A program made the translations under genes and the position numbers. 64,000 bases of DNA from CAWAXW01 sp963786155 (GTDB taxonomy: Bacteria > Actinomycetota > CADDZG01 > WHSQ01), in the NCBI GenBank assembly GCA_963786155.1, contig CAWAXW010000006.1, positions 2,790,001 through 2,854,000 on the forward strand, read 5' to 3'. Below are positions 46,047-54,061 of the stretch, in pieces (the stretch's first letter is position 1; every line of letters starts with the position of its first letter). The notes beneath the pieces were generated by a model. That model was not told where the DNA came from and made no database searches. It saw only the letters and a program-made list of their open reading frames with translations.

Positions 46047-46936
46047 CAGTCCAGTGTGTACCGGTCGGGGTCCGAATAGAAGCCATTGCGCTGCTTGTCG
46101 ATCTGCATCAAGAGGTCGTTCAGGAGCGAAGAAGCTCCGAGCCGGAATCGGTCCGGCGTGAGCCAGTCCTCACCGAGCGTCTCGTTGACGATGACCAGGT
46201 AACGGATCGCTTCTTTCGCGCTCCGGATCCCGCCGGCGAGCTTCAGACCCACCGCCTTGCCGGTGAAGTCGGCGAAGTCACGGATCGCCTCGGACATGAC
46301 CAAGGCCGAGCCCAGCGTCGCGGAAACCCCGATCTTGCCGGTCGACGTCTTGATGAAGTCGGCTCCAGCCGCCATCGCGATGAGCGACGCCCGGCGGACC
46401 CGGTCGTATGAGCCCAACTCGCCGGTCTCGAGGATGGCCTTCACATGGGCCTCGCCCGCGGCCTCCTTTGACGCCGCGACTTCACCGAACACAACCCCGT
46501 CATCCCCCGCGAGAAACGCGCCCCTGCTGATCACGATGTCGATCTCGTCGGCCCCTTCCGCGACTGCCCGCCCGATCTCGGCCAGGCGGATGTCGAGGGG
46601 CGACTGGCCTGAAGGGAACGCGGTGGCGACCGAGGCGAGGTGAACTCCCGTGCCTCTTAGAACTGGGGCCGCAACCGGAACGAGCAGGGGATAGATGCAG
46701 AGCGCAGCGACGTGCGGGATCGAAGGGTCGGTGGGCGCCGGACGGATGGCCTTCGAAGCCATCTGGCGGACCTTGCCCGGAGTGTCGGAGCCCTCGAGGG
46801 TCGTTAGATCGCAGCACCGCACCGCGAGGTCGAGGGCCCACAGCTTGGACTCCTTCTTTATCGATCTCTTGGAGAGCGACGCCGCCCGCTCCTCGAGTCC
46901 CACCGCGTCGACCGTCCCGCCGATCCTGTCGGCCAA
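46046..46936 (-). CDS. deoC: Deoxyribose-phosphate aldolase
   Basis: Splits 2-deoxyribose-5-phosphate to glyceraldehyde-3-phosphate and acetaldehyde. The Schiff-base Lys is in GADFIKTSTGK, with AVGLKLAGGIRS after it. The first canonical start is TTG 46936, but the protein-like frame continues back (IAVVEGSVGLADRIGG) to an ATC at 46963, six bases after a strong AGGAGG, so the true start may be there with a rare codon or a base error. First gene of the deoC/ALDH/half-ALDH unit, just downstream of mrp. Confidence 0.92.
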   Translation of the reverse strand: MADRIGGTVDAVGLEERAASLSKRSIKKESKLWALDLAVRCCDLTTLEGSDTPGKVRQMASKAIRPAPTDPSIPHVAALCIYPLLVPVAAPVLRGTGVHLASVATAFPSGQSPLDIRLAEIGRAVAEGADEIDIVISRGAFLAGDDGVVFGEVAASKEAAGEAHVKAILETGELGSYDRVRRASLIAMAAGADFIKTSTGKIGVSATLGSALVMSEAIRDFADFTGKAVGLKLAGGIRSAKEAIRYLVIVNETLGEDWLTPDRFRLGASSLLNDLLMQIDKQRNGFYSDPDRYTLD

Positions 46937-46973
46937 ACCAACGGAACCTTCGACGACGGCGATGGCTCGCCTC

Positions 46974-48113
46974 CTAGTGCTGGTGCTGGTGTCCTACCGA
47001 GATCGTGGGGATCAGGGGGAGATCGATCCTCTTGGCGGAGCGTTCCTTGGGCGGCACGATGTTGACGAGCTCCTTCGCCGTTTGGTCGAGTAGTTGCGCG
47101 ACCTCACTGTCGGGGGCCTGCAGCACGATCGGCGCTCCGATGTCGGCGAACTCGCGCAGAGCCAGGTCGATCGGAATCTCGCCCAACAGGGGAACCTGAA
47201 GTGTCTCGGCCAGTTTGCGACCTCCACCCTCGCCGAAGATGCGGTATTCCTTGCCGTCGTCGCCGCGGAAGAAGCTCATGTTTTCGACGACGCCCCTGAT
47301 CTCCAGCCCGGTCTTCTGCGCCATGAAGCCCGCTCGCTGCGCAACCTTCTCGGCCACGGCTTGCGGGGTCGTTACGACGACCAGGGAGGCGCCGGGCAGG
47401 AAGTGCGCGATGGAGATCGCGACGTCGCCGGTGCCGGGTGGGAGGTCGATCAGCAGATAGTCGGGGTCGTCCCAGTGAACGTCGGAGAGGAATTGCTGCA
47501 ACGCCTTGTGCAGCATGGGGCCGCGCCATACGACCGGGTTCTCTTCGGTCGTGAAGAGGCCGATGGAAATGACCTTCACGCCGAACATCTCCGGCGGCAT
47601 GATCATGTCGCCGACCACAGTCGGACGTTCGTGGAGCCCGAGCATGCGCGGGATCGAGAAGCCCCACACATCGGCGTCGAGCAACCCGACGGAATGACCG
47701 AGCTTCGCCAACGATGCGGCCAGGTTCACAGTCGTCGTGGACTTCCCAACGCCGCCCTTGCCGGAACCGATCGCGATCACTTGTGTAGGCGAGTCGGCTC
47801 GCTGGAACGGGCCGGGCGTCTCGTTGCGCAGGGTGCCGGTCAGCGCCTCACGCTCCTCGTCGGTCATCGAAGTGAGATTCACCGTGACGTTCGTCACCGC
47901 CGGGAAGCTCTCTTTGATCTTGGCCGGGATCACCGTGTGGAAGTAGTCCTTGAGAGGGCACCCGGGGATCGTGAGAGCGACCAGCACGGTGACCTCGGAC
48001 CCAGCGATGTCGATCCCCCGCACCATGTTGAGCTCGTTGAGCCCCCGATGCAGCTCCGGATCCTGGATCTCCCCGAGGACCTCCGAGATCTGCTCTTGCG
48101 TAGGCATGCTCAT
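46974..48113 (-). CDS. mrp: Mrp/ApbC-type iron-sulfur carrier ATPase with MIP18-like domain and His-rich tail
   Basis: P-loop ATPase involved in Fe-S cluster delivery. Residues 1-100 are a MIP18/DUF59-like domain (LGEIQDPELHRGLNELNMV, IPGCPLKD); then the deviant Walker A SGKGGVGKSTTTVNLA, and DLPPGTGDVAIS. The CxxC motif many relatives carry after VVENMSFF is replaced here (RGDDGKEY). The C-terminus ends GHQHQH. ATG 48113 chosen; ATG 48107 is also possible. Confidence 0.92.
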   Translation of the reverse strand: MSMPTQEQISEVLGEIQDPELHRGLNELNMVRGIDIAGSEVTVLVALTIPGCPLKDYFHTVIPAKIKESFPAVTNVTVNLTSMTDEEREALTGTLRNETPGPFQRADSPTQVIAIGSGKGGVGKSTTTVNLAASLAKLGHSVGLLDADVWGFSIPRMLGLHERPTVVGDMIMPPEMFGVKVISIGLFTTEENPVVWRGPMLHKALQQFLSDVHWDDPDYLLIDLPPGTGDVAISIAHFLPGASLVVVTTPQAVAEKVAQRAGFMAQKTGLEIRGVVENMSFFRGDDGKEYRIFGEGGGRKLAETLQVPLLGEIPIDLALREFADIGAPIVLQAPDSEVAQLLDQTAKELVNIVPPKERSAKRIDLPLIPTISVGHQHQH

Positions 48114-48143
48114 ACCCAAAGGGTAAGCGACCCGTTTGCCCTC

Positions 48144-49052
48144 TCAGACGAGGATGTTTAGGGCGTTTCTCACAAGGGTGGGGGCTACTTCGGTTCGCTC
48201 TCCTATGAAGTCGCCGTCTACCTGTACGGGCAGCGGCTTGGTCGAGGTCATTCGGGCCGAGTCGATGCCTGAGAAGTAGTGGCCGTGCTTGAAGCGGACG
48301 TGGGTCCGGCTGACCAAGACGCCCCAGGCGATCCGGGGGATGGTCCCGGCGCGGATGCGATCCATGGCGAAGAGGTCGAGCGCTCCGTCGAGTTGCGCTT
48401 CGGGGCAGACGTCGACGGGGAACCGGTTGAAGTAGGTGTACGGGCGGCCGTTGCAGCAGATGCCCAACAGGACCTTGCGGGGCTCGTGTCCGGGCACCTC
48501 GAGAGTGATGGTCGGCTCCACGCCTCGGTATTGCTTCCACGCCACCGTGAGTGCCTTCGAGAGGAAGAACCAGTGATTGAGCTTGCGCTTTTTCTCCAGG
48601 TCGGCCTCGACCTCTCTAGCGACCTCTCCGTCGAAGCCGAAGCCCGCCGAGAAGATGAAGTAGCGGTCACCGAGACTCCCTACGTGGATCCGCCTCGTCG
48701 ACCCCGTGCGCAACCGCGCCCCGATGACCGCCGTCGCCTCCACAGGGTCGTTGGGCAGCCCGAGAGCTCGCGCCAGCACATTGGTAGATCCGCCCGGCAA
48801 CACGCCGAGGGCGACATCGGTATTGACGAGCGGCTGGGCCGCCTCGTTGATCGTCCCGTCTCCTCCGAACACGACTACGGCCTCGAAGCCTCGATCGACC
48901 GCGTCGCGCGCCAGTTCGGTGGCGTGTTGACGGCTCGCCGTCTCCACCGCCTCGAGCTTGCAGTCCGCCGAGAGCGCCTTGGCTATGACCTCGCGGGTTC
49001 TCGGGGAGACCGAACGGGCGAACTGATTCGAGATAAGCAGGACCCGATTCAC
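48144..49052 (-). CDS. Diacylglycerol kinase-family lipid kinase
   Basis: 302 residues. Catalytic-domain signature VVVFGGDGTINEAAQ and GVLPGGSTNVLARALGLP (nucleotide binding), then the C-terminal beta-sandwich with FSAGFGFDGEV and VQVDGDF. Family members phosphorylate diacylglycerol, sphingoid or related lipids; the substrate cannot be told. Head-to-head with a membrane protein gene. Confidence 0.9.
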   Translation of the reverse strand: MNRVLLISNQFARSVSPRTREVIAKALSADCKLEAVETASRQHATELARDAVDRGFEAVVVFGGDGTINEAAQPLVNTDVALGVLPGGSTNVLARALGLPNDPVEATAVIGARLRTGSTRRIHVGSLGDRYFIFSAGFGFDGEVAREVEADLEKKRKLNHWFFLSKALTVAWKQYRGVEPTITLEVPGHEPRKVLLGICCNGRPYTYFNRFPVDVCPEAQLDGALDLFAMDRIRAGTIPRIAWGVLVSRTHVRFKHGHYFSGIDSARMTSTKPLPVQVDGDFIGERTEVAPTLVRNALNILV

Positions 49053-49074
49053 GGCGGCACCTTATCCTTCCAGC

Positions 49075-49704
49075 ATGCTGTCGGCTGCGCTGGTAGCGGG
49101 TGCCGCGCTCTTACTCGCGTTGCTGCGCGGGGGTTCACTGGATCGTCTGGCTGCAACGCGCTTCGAGTGGATCCACTTCCTCGTCGTCGGCCTCGTCGTG
49201 CAGATCGCGTTCCTCGTGTGGGACCCGCCCGGCCTCTCGTCCGGCCAGTCACTCACCATCCTCGTCATGAGCAACCTGATGATCGCGGCCTTCCTATTCG
49301 CGAACCGTCGCCTGACCGGAATGGTCGTGGCCGGCGTCGGGATGGTCCTCAACGTCATCGTCATCACCGCGAACGGAGCAATGCCGGTATCGCAACGGGC
49401 CGTCGACCTTGCCGGCATCAACGCGCAGGTGCCCGAGACGGGACTCAAGCACGAGCTCATGAGCGACGAAACGGTGCTGCCCTGGCTGGGCGATGTGATC
49501 CCTGTTCCGGTGCTGAAAGAGATCCTGAGCGTGGGAGACCTCGTGCTGGCCTTCGGGTTGGCGCAGCTCGTTTATACGAGGACGCGCTCTACTGAAGCTT
49601 CCGATTCATCGCCTGGAGCGTCGCACGAACCGCGGCACTTGCGACGTCGTCATAGATCAGAGCCGAACCGATCAACGGATACGAGGTCCCGTTCTCGTAC
49701 ATGA
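49075..49704 (+). CDS. DUF5317-like membrane protein
   Basis: About five hydrophobic segments (SAALVAGAALLLALL, IHFLVVGLVVQIAFLVW, LMIAAFLFA, GMVVAGVGMVLNVIVI, GDLVLAFGLAQLVY) with the conserved loop NGAMPVSQRA, as in an actinobacterial family of unknown function. After VYTRTRS the last 40 residues are hydrophilic, overlap the convergent gene by 116 bases and are probably not real; a stop near 49595 in another frame is likely the true end. Confidence 0.75.
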   Translation: MLSAALVAGAALLLALLRGGSLDRLAATRFEWIHFLVVGLVVQIAFLVWDPPGLSSGQSLTILVMSNLMIAAFLFANRRLTGMVVAGVGMVLNVIVITANGAMPVSQRAVDLAGINAQVPETGLKHELMSDETVLPWLGDVIPVPVLKEILSVGDLVLAFGLAQLVYTRTRSTEASDSSPGASHEPRHLRRRHRSEPNRSTDTRSRSRT

Positions 49705-50263
49705 CGGCCCGCACGAGAACGGACTCGTTCGGTCCGATGCGCTGGATCATCACTTCGTCGATGTCTACGTGGCTGTTCGCGTCGGTCAGGACGGGCTCTA
49801 TCGCCATGCGAAGCGCCGCTACCGCTCCTTTGGCACGCGCCTCACGGGAGTTGCCGATCTTCTCGGCCCCCTCGGTCACCTCGCCGCTGGGCCACCTGAG
49901 CGCGACCTTGACCCATCCCTGAGAACCCTTGCTGGCGAGGACGATCCGCTCCAGCGCGGGACGGTGACCGTTCGACGTCGGAGCGGGTGCGGCCGAAGGA
50001 CCGTTCGTAGACAGCTCCGCGTCGAGGTCTTCTTTCATCTCTTCGTCAAGCTGGACTATGGAGACGATGCGGTGGTCGATCTGCAAGTCGAAAGTCGCCG
50101 CCGCGAGACTCTGAACGTCGCGCACGAGTTGTTTGGGGGTTCTTCCCGAGCTCGCCACGATGTGGATCTCGGTCGGGGCGTCGTCGCCCACGACGCGGGC
50201 GCCCGTGATGCCCGTGACCTTCTGAAGCTCTTCCTCGAGTTGAGTGAGGCGAGGTTCCCGCAT
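49589..50263 (-). CDS. Two-domain protein of unknown function, paralogue of 58139-58768
   Basis: 224 residues, cytoplasmic by composition. N-terminal half has a beta-alpha-beta fold pattern (EEELQKVTGITGARVV, IHIVASSGRTPKQLVRDVQS); after an Ala/Pro linker the C-terminal half (WVKVALRWPSGEVTEG, GSALIYDDVASAAVRATLQA) ends in an amphipathic helix. The protein at 58139-58768 shares the same order and the GSA..DD..ARATL.A.NR ending. No function known; it lies upstream of the HD-GYP gene end on the same strand. Confidence 0.75.
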   Translation of the reverse strand: MREPRLTQLEEELQKVTGITGARVVGDDAPTEIHIVASSGRTPKQLVRDVQSLAAATFDLQIDHRIVSIVQLDEEMKEDLDAELSTNGPSAAPAPTSNGHRPALERIVLASKGSQGWVKVALRWPSGEVTEGAEKIGNSREARAKGAVAALRMAIEPVLTDANSHVDIDEVMIQRIGPNESVLVRAVMYENGTSYPLIGSALIYDDVASAAVRATLQAMNRKLQ

Positions 50264-50335
50264 GACCAGAGACTATGTGGCCGGAGGGCCCCCTTCAAGG
50301 AATCCGAACCGTCGATACATTGGAGCGCGAAAAGG

Positions 50336-51349
50336 TCAGTCGTTGAGGTCGATGAAGACCTGGGCGACGTCGGGATCGAGTGACTTTCCGGCTTCGTCTG
50401 ACAGCGCAGAGAGCGCGGTCTCTTTGGGTAGAGCGGCCCGATAAGGGCGATCCGAGGTCATGGCGTCGAACATGTCGGCCACCGCGAAGGCCCGCGCAGT
50501 GAGCGGAATGCCCTCGCCCTTCAGGCCCAGGGGGTAACCGCTTCCGTCCCAGCGCTCGTGGTGGGACAGGATCACGTCGGTAGCCGTGGCCGAGAAGCCG
50601 AGTGGTTCGACGATCTTGCAGCCCAGGCGGGGATGGGTCTGCATGACCTCCCATTCGTCTCCCGAGAGGGGGCCGGGCTTGTTGAGGATCGCGTCCGGCA
50701 CCCCGATCTTCCCGATGTCGTGCAACGTGAACCCGTACGAGACTTCCTCATTGCGCGCGAGCCCGGAGTCGATCTTCTCCATGCACTTGATCGCGAGATC
50801 CCCGACACGCACCAAGTGCGAGCCGGTTGTGAGATCGCGCACTTCAACCGCGGCAGCAAGAGCCTCGATCGTGGCGATGTCGCGTTTCCGCTTGTCGGTC
50901 AACGCGTCGATGTAGGAGCCGAGGAGCAGCCCTGTCGCCTCATCGGCTACGACGGGGGTATCACGCGATGAGCGCGACAGGGCTCGAACCAATTCCTCGG
51001 GAGCAGATTCCTTGTAGATGGCTCCGACGGCCCCGGATTCAAGGGCGCGCACGATGAGCTCGCCGTGATCGCCGTTCTTGTCGGCGAGCACGATGATGCG
51101 CGTCTCGGGCGAGATCGAATGCAGCCCTCGAACCAACGAGCAGGTAGGCGACAGATCGAGGTCAACGATGGCGACGTCCGGGCCAACCTTTCCCGCGATC
51201 TCTATCGCGTCCTCGTTGGAGGTCGTCTCCCCCGCGACCTCGGTCGCTCCGAAGGAATCGACGACGCGGGCCAGCGACTGGGCCACGGTTCGATGCCGTC
51301 CGGCGATCAGGACGCTCAGTGCAGTGGGGTGGGAAGTTTCAATAGCCAT
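50336..51349 (-). CDS. Response regulator with HD-GYP c-di-GMP phosphodiesterase domain
   Basis: 337 residues. N-terminal receiver (DVAIVDLDLSP holds the probable phospho-Asp; the region IIVLADK replaces the usual Thr), then an HD-GYP domain: HDIGKIGVPDAI, HHERWDGSGYPLGL and FDAMTSDRPYR. It should hydrolyse c-di-GMP to pGpG/GMP. ATG 51349. It faces away from the tandem RNA/peptide region. Confidence 0.9.
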   Translation of the reverse strand: MAIETSHPTALSVLIAGRHRTVAQSLARVVDSFGATEVAGETTSNEDAIEIAGKVGPDVAIVDLDLSPTCSLVRGLHSISPETRIIVLADKNGDHGELIVRALESGAVGAIYKESAPEELVRALSRSSRDTPVVADEATGLLLGSYIDALTDKRKRDIATIEALAAAVEVRDLTTGSHLVRVGDLAIKCMEKIDSGLARNEEVSYGFTLHDIGKIGVPDAILNKPGPLSGDEWEVMQTHPRLGCKIVEPLGFSATATDVILSHHERWDGSGYPLGLKGEGIPLTARAFAVADMFDAMTSDRPYRAALPKETALSALSDEAGKSLDPDVAQVFIDLND

Positions 51350-51720
51350 ATCCTTCTCGCAGGCCCCTCTCTCCTCATCGGTTACCAGGGCCGATCTTGC
51401 TGCGCCGGGGCTAAAGCGCGGCTGACGTCCCTTCCACCAGTCAAGAGCCGGAGGGGTACCTAATCAATCACTCTTTCTGGGGGTGATTACCCCCATAGAG
51501 GGAGCGCCAACTCACCCAAAGGGGGGTCTGCTAAGGCCCCTCGAATAGGGGGGCCGATGCGATTCTCCGATCCCACTGAAGCCGGCCCTTCGGCAAGGGG
51601 CGTCACCCTACGGAATGTTTACGGATCCCATTTGAGGGGTTAGCCAGGCGGGAGAGCTTGGCGGACCAGTCCCTATCGTCTCAGTGAGACCATTTCGAAA
51701 TGACTATTGGTTAATTAGTC
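51350..51720. other. Gene-free upstream region of the HD-GYP gene
   Basis: No protein-like frame. A perfect hairpin GGGGGT (51479-51484) gatt ACCCCC (51489-51494) and several G- or C-runs (51520-51560) are present, plus GTCTCAGTGAGAC near 51679. Probably promoter and regulatory sequence for the HD-GYP gene and for tandem unit 1. Confidence 0.4.
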
Positions 51721-51927
51721 TGAACGGGCCATTGCGACTACGTATAACTAGAAGCTAGTGTCTCTCCACCGTAGACCACCTATATGGGGTCTAAATGGTA
51801 AGCGGAGGTAGATCTACTGACAATCTAGTGTGAAACGGCTTAGCTAGCCCGATCGCAAGAGCGGAGCGGCGGTCCCCCGGGACCGGTCTGTAAGCCAAGA
51901 CACCTCATCTGAATCCTTCCGAATCAT
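51721..51927 (+). ncRNA. Structured leader RNA, copy 1
   Basis: About 205 bases nearly repeated 520 bases downstream. Predicted hairpins by eye: TAGACC..GGGTCTA (about 51772-51793), a TAGATCTA palindrome, CGCaagaGCG, and GGTCCC-CC-GGGACC (about 51871-51884). AGCGGA at 51801-51806 can pair with TCCGCT at 51933-51938 just before the peptide start, which could control translation. No known riboswitch class matched. Confidence 0.55.
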
Positions 51928-51938
51928 GGAGGTCCGCT

Positions 51939-52016
51939 GTGAAGGTCCGACTCGTTGCTTTTGCTTCTGCTCTCGTCGCACTGTTCCAGGTCGCTGGAGC
52001 CAGCTGGAGGGGTTAA
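51939..52016 (+). CDS. 25-residue export-signal-like peptide, copy 1
   Basis: GTG start, GGAGG six bases upstream, TAA stop. The peptide begins MKVRL, has a hydrophobic centre (VAFASALVALFQ) and ends VAGASWRG, resembling a bare signal peptide with a possible cleavage site after AGA that would free a tetrapeptide-sized tail. Copy 2 encodes the identical peptide with a different start codon and three synonymous third-base changes, which argues strongly that it is translated and selected. Function unknown. Confidence 0.75.
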   Translation: MKVRLVAFASALVALFQVAGASWRG

Positions 52017-52046
52017 TCCCACAGCAAAGCAACTGAACTACCGATG

Positions 52047-52078
52047 GAGGGGTCCAGAAACGGCCCCTCTTCTTCGTT
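52047..52078 (+). terminator. Terminator of tandem unit 1
   Basis: GAGGGGTC pairs with GGCCCCTC around a 7-base loop, followed by TTCTTCGTT. It ends the leader-peptide unit; the CGGCCCCTCTTCTTTCGTT that follows repeats its 3' arm. Confidence 0.75.
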
Positions 52079-52240
52079 ATCGGCCCCTCTTCTTTCGTTG
52101 GGACTTGGTTCTCGAGCCGGCTCAAGGCGGCCTCCTGATGAGCCGACAAGTCAGGCGCCAGTCAAAGGGTTGAGCTTGTCCTGGTTTGGACAGGTACATC
52201 CCAGGCGGAAAGAGCGTAGAGGACTAGTCGCTAAATAGTC

Positions 52241-52448
52241 CCACGGGGCCATTGCGACTACGTAATTGCCAGAAGTAGCCTCTAAGCACCATAGACCACC
52301 TCATATGGGGTCTAACTGGTAAGCGGAGGTAGATCTACTGACAATTTAGGGCGAAACGGCTTAGCTAGCCCGATCGCAAGAGCGGAGCGGCGGTCCCTCG
52401 GGACCGGTCTGTAAGTCAAGACACCTCATCCAAATCCTTTCAAATGGA
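52241..52448 (+). ncRNA. Structured leader RNA, copy 2
   Basis: Second copy of the leader at 51721-51927, offset about 520 bases. Stems are conserved while loops vary: TAGACC..GGGTCTA has one extra loop base, and GGTCCC-TC-GGGACC differs from copy 1 only in the loop. AGCGGA (52322-52327) again matches TCCGCT (52451-52456) before the start codon. This pattern of loop-only change supports a folded RNA. Confidence 0.55.
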
Positions 52449-52459
52449 GGTCCGCTGAA

Positions 52460-52537
52460 ATGAAGGTCCGTCTCGTTGCTTTTGCTTCTGCTCTCGTCGC
52501 TCTGTTCCAGGTCGCCGGAGCCAGCTGGAGGGGTTAA
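52460..52537 (+). CDS. 25-residue export-signal-like peptide, copy 2
   Basis: Same peptide as at 51939-52016, here with ATG start and GGAGG 10 bases upstream. Differences from copy 1 are start codon GTG/ATG, codon 4 CGA/CGT, codon 14 GCA/GCT and codon 19 GCT/GCC. The alternative frame beginning at the ATG inside the Shine-Dalgarno region is closed by TGA in this copy, so it is not the real one. Confidence 0.75.
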   Translation: MKVRLVAFASALVALFQVAGASWRG

Positions 52538-52574
52538 GACCCACCAGCACCAGAAACACCGGAACTACTCGAAG

Positions 52575-52643
52575 GAGGGGTCCAGACCGGGCCCCTCTTC
52601 TTCGTTGGGGGTTCGGGGCCCGAGAGGGCCCCTCTTTTCTTTT
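52575..52643 (+). terminator. Double terminator of tandem unit 2
   Basis: First hairpin GAGGGG (52575-52580) with CCCCTC (52592-52597) and TTCTTCGTT after it; second hairpin GGGGCCC-GAGA-GGGCCCC (52615-52632) followed by TCTTTTCTTTT. A strong stop placed only 38 bases before the histidine kinase gene, so that gene must have its own promoter within or beside it. Confidence 0.9.
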
Positions 52644-52681
52644 GTCGCCACCCAGCCCCGCCTACTACCTACGATGTAGCC

Positions 52682-54061
52682 ATGGCGCGTGCGATGGACC
52701 GCTGGTACGCCTGGGCTGTTGTGGCGACGACGACCGCGATCGTCGTCGCCCTCGCCATGCAAGACCCCGACCCCCCGGGTATATCCACCATGTTGTTCTG
52801 GGTGGCTCTGCTGGTGGGCGTTGAGCTCCTACCTGTCTCCCTCGGATTCGCCACGGTCACGATGGGCTTTCCCATCTATCTCGCCGTGGCGCTTTTGTTC
52901 GAACCGTGGATAGCGATGGTTATCGCAGGACTCAGCGCGTTCGATCCTCGAGAGTTCCGTCGCGAGATCACCCTGTATCACGCGCTCTTCAACAGAACCC
53001 AGCTCATGCTGTCGGTCGGGGTCGCTTCGTGGGCCTTCTCGCCTTTCCGCCAGGAGCTCGAGAATTTCGAGAACATTGCGCTGGCGGCTTTGGCAAGCTG
53101 CCTTGCCGCATCGGCATACACGACGACGAACCTCTCCTTGGTCTCGGTATGGATCCACCTCCGAGAGAAGATCTCCATCCGGCAGGCGTTGCGGGCCCTC
53201 ATCCCCTCGCCGGCATTGGGGTTCTGGATCTCGTATGTGTTGCTGGTGGGTCTCGGCGTCTCTACGGCCGTGGTCTACGCAACTCTCGATGAATACGGCG
53301 GATGGGCCGTCGCGGCTTTCCTTATCCCCCTCGTCTTCGCCCGGGTCAGTATCCAGGGGGCGAAAGCCCAGCAGGAACTATCGGAACGGATCCGCGAGCA
53401 GCAGAAGGCGCTTCTTGATGCAACCGAACGGGTCTTCAACGAGCGAGAGGAAGAGCGCAAGAGGATCGCGGCGGACATCCACGACTCGAGCCTTCAGCTG
53501 CTAGCCGCAGCCTCCTATGGGTGCGGGAATGCCGAGCAACTGATCATTGCAGGCCGAACGGATGTTGCCGGCACAGCGGTCGGAACCGCGCGCGAAGCCA
53601 TCGAGGACGCGATCAAGGGCCTGCGCGCCTCGCTCGCCCAACTGCGCAAGTCCTCCGTCGAAGAGGGTGGCCTGATGGAGACCATCACCAAGTTCGCCAG
53701 CCAGGTCTCCACTTTGTGGAGTGTGGAAGTGGTGATCGAGGGCACGGTGGAGCGCGAACCGCCCATTCCCGTTGCACTTGCTGCCTTCCAGATTGTGCAA
53801 GAGGGCCTTACGAACGCCCTGAAACATGCCCAAACCAGCGTCATCACGGTGAGAATCAGAGAGGATGGCGACATGGTGCGGATCGCAGTGGAAGATGAAG
53901 GAGAGGGTTTTGACCTTGGCCGCCATGTGGGCGAGGACCACCTCGGCATGAGATTGATGAAGGAGCGCGCCGCCGGGGTGGGCGGTCGCATCGAGCTCGA
54001 GTCTGCTCCGGGTAGCGGAACTCGGCTGGAAGCGATCCTTCCCGCGGGCGTCGGATCGTGA
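52682..54061 (+). CDS. Polytopic sensor histidine kinase (HisKA_3, NarX/DegS type)
   Basis: 459 residues: about seven membrane spans over residues 10-230, a coiled linker (QQELSERIREQQKALLDATE), dimerisation/phospho-acceptor helix with ERKRIAADIHDSSLQLL (phospho-His), and an ATPase domain with IVQEGLTNALKHA (N box), VEDEGEGFDL and LGMRLMKERAAGVGG. No extracytoplasmic sensor domain of size is visible, so the ligand is membrane-associated or small, as in peptide-sensing kinases. It overlaps the regulator gene by 4 bases. Confidence 0.9.
   Translation: MARAMDRWYAWAVVATTTAIVVALAMQDPDPPGISTMLFWVALLVGVELLPVSLGFATVTMGFPIYLAVALLFEPWIAMVIAGLSAFDPREFRREITLYHALFNRTQLMLSVGVASWAFSPFRQELENFENIALAALASCLAASAYTTTNLSLVSVWIHLREKISIRQALRALIPSPALGFWISYVLLVGLGVSTAVVYATLDEYGGWAVAAFLIPLVFARVSIQGAKAQQELSERIREQQKALLDATERVFNEREEERKRIAADIHDSSLQLLAAASYGCGNAEQLIIAGRTDVAGTAVGTAREAIEDAIKGLRASLAQLRKSSVEEGGLMETITKFASQVSTLWSVEVVIEGTVEREPPIPVALAAFQIVQEGLTNALKHAQTSVITVRIREDGDMVRIAVEDEGEGFDLGRHVGEDHLGMRLMKERAAGVGGRIELESAPGSGTRLEAILPAGVGS

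Noticed and set aside
51479..51494. GGGGGT-gatt-ACCCCC hairpin as terminator
   Set aside because: It lies upstream of the HD-GYP gene, has no T-run on either side and follows no gene end; treated as part of the regulatory region.
51926..52016. Alternative plus-strand frame starting at the ATG inside the Shine-Dalgarno region
   Set aside because: In copy 2 the same frame is closed by TGA after four codons, whereas the MKVRL frame is conserved.
51844..52149. A 101-residue minus-strand ORF across tandem unit 1
   Set aside because: It is antisense to a terminator and to the selected peptide, and is not kept in copy 2; composition is not protein-like.
51721..52448. Leader RNAs as c-di-GMP riboswitches because an HD-GYP gene is next door
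   Set aside because: The conserved core elements of c-di-GMP-I and -II riboswitches could not be found in either copy; kept as unclassified structured RNA.
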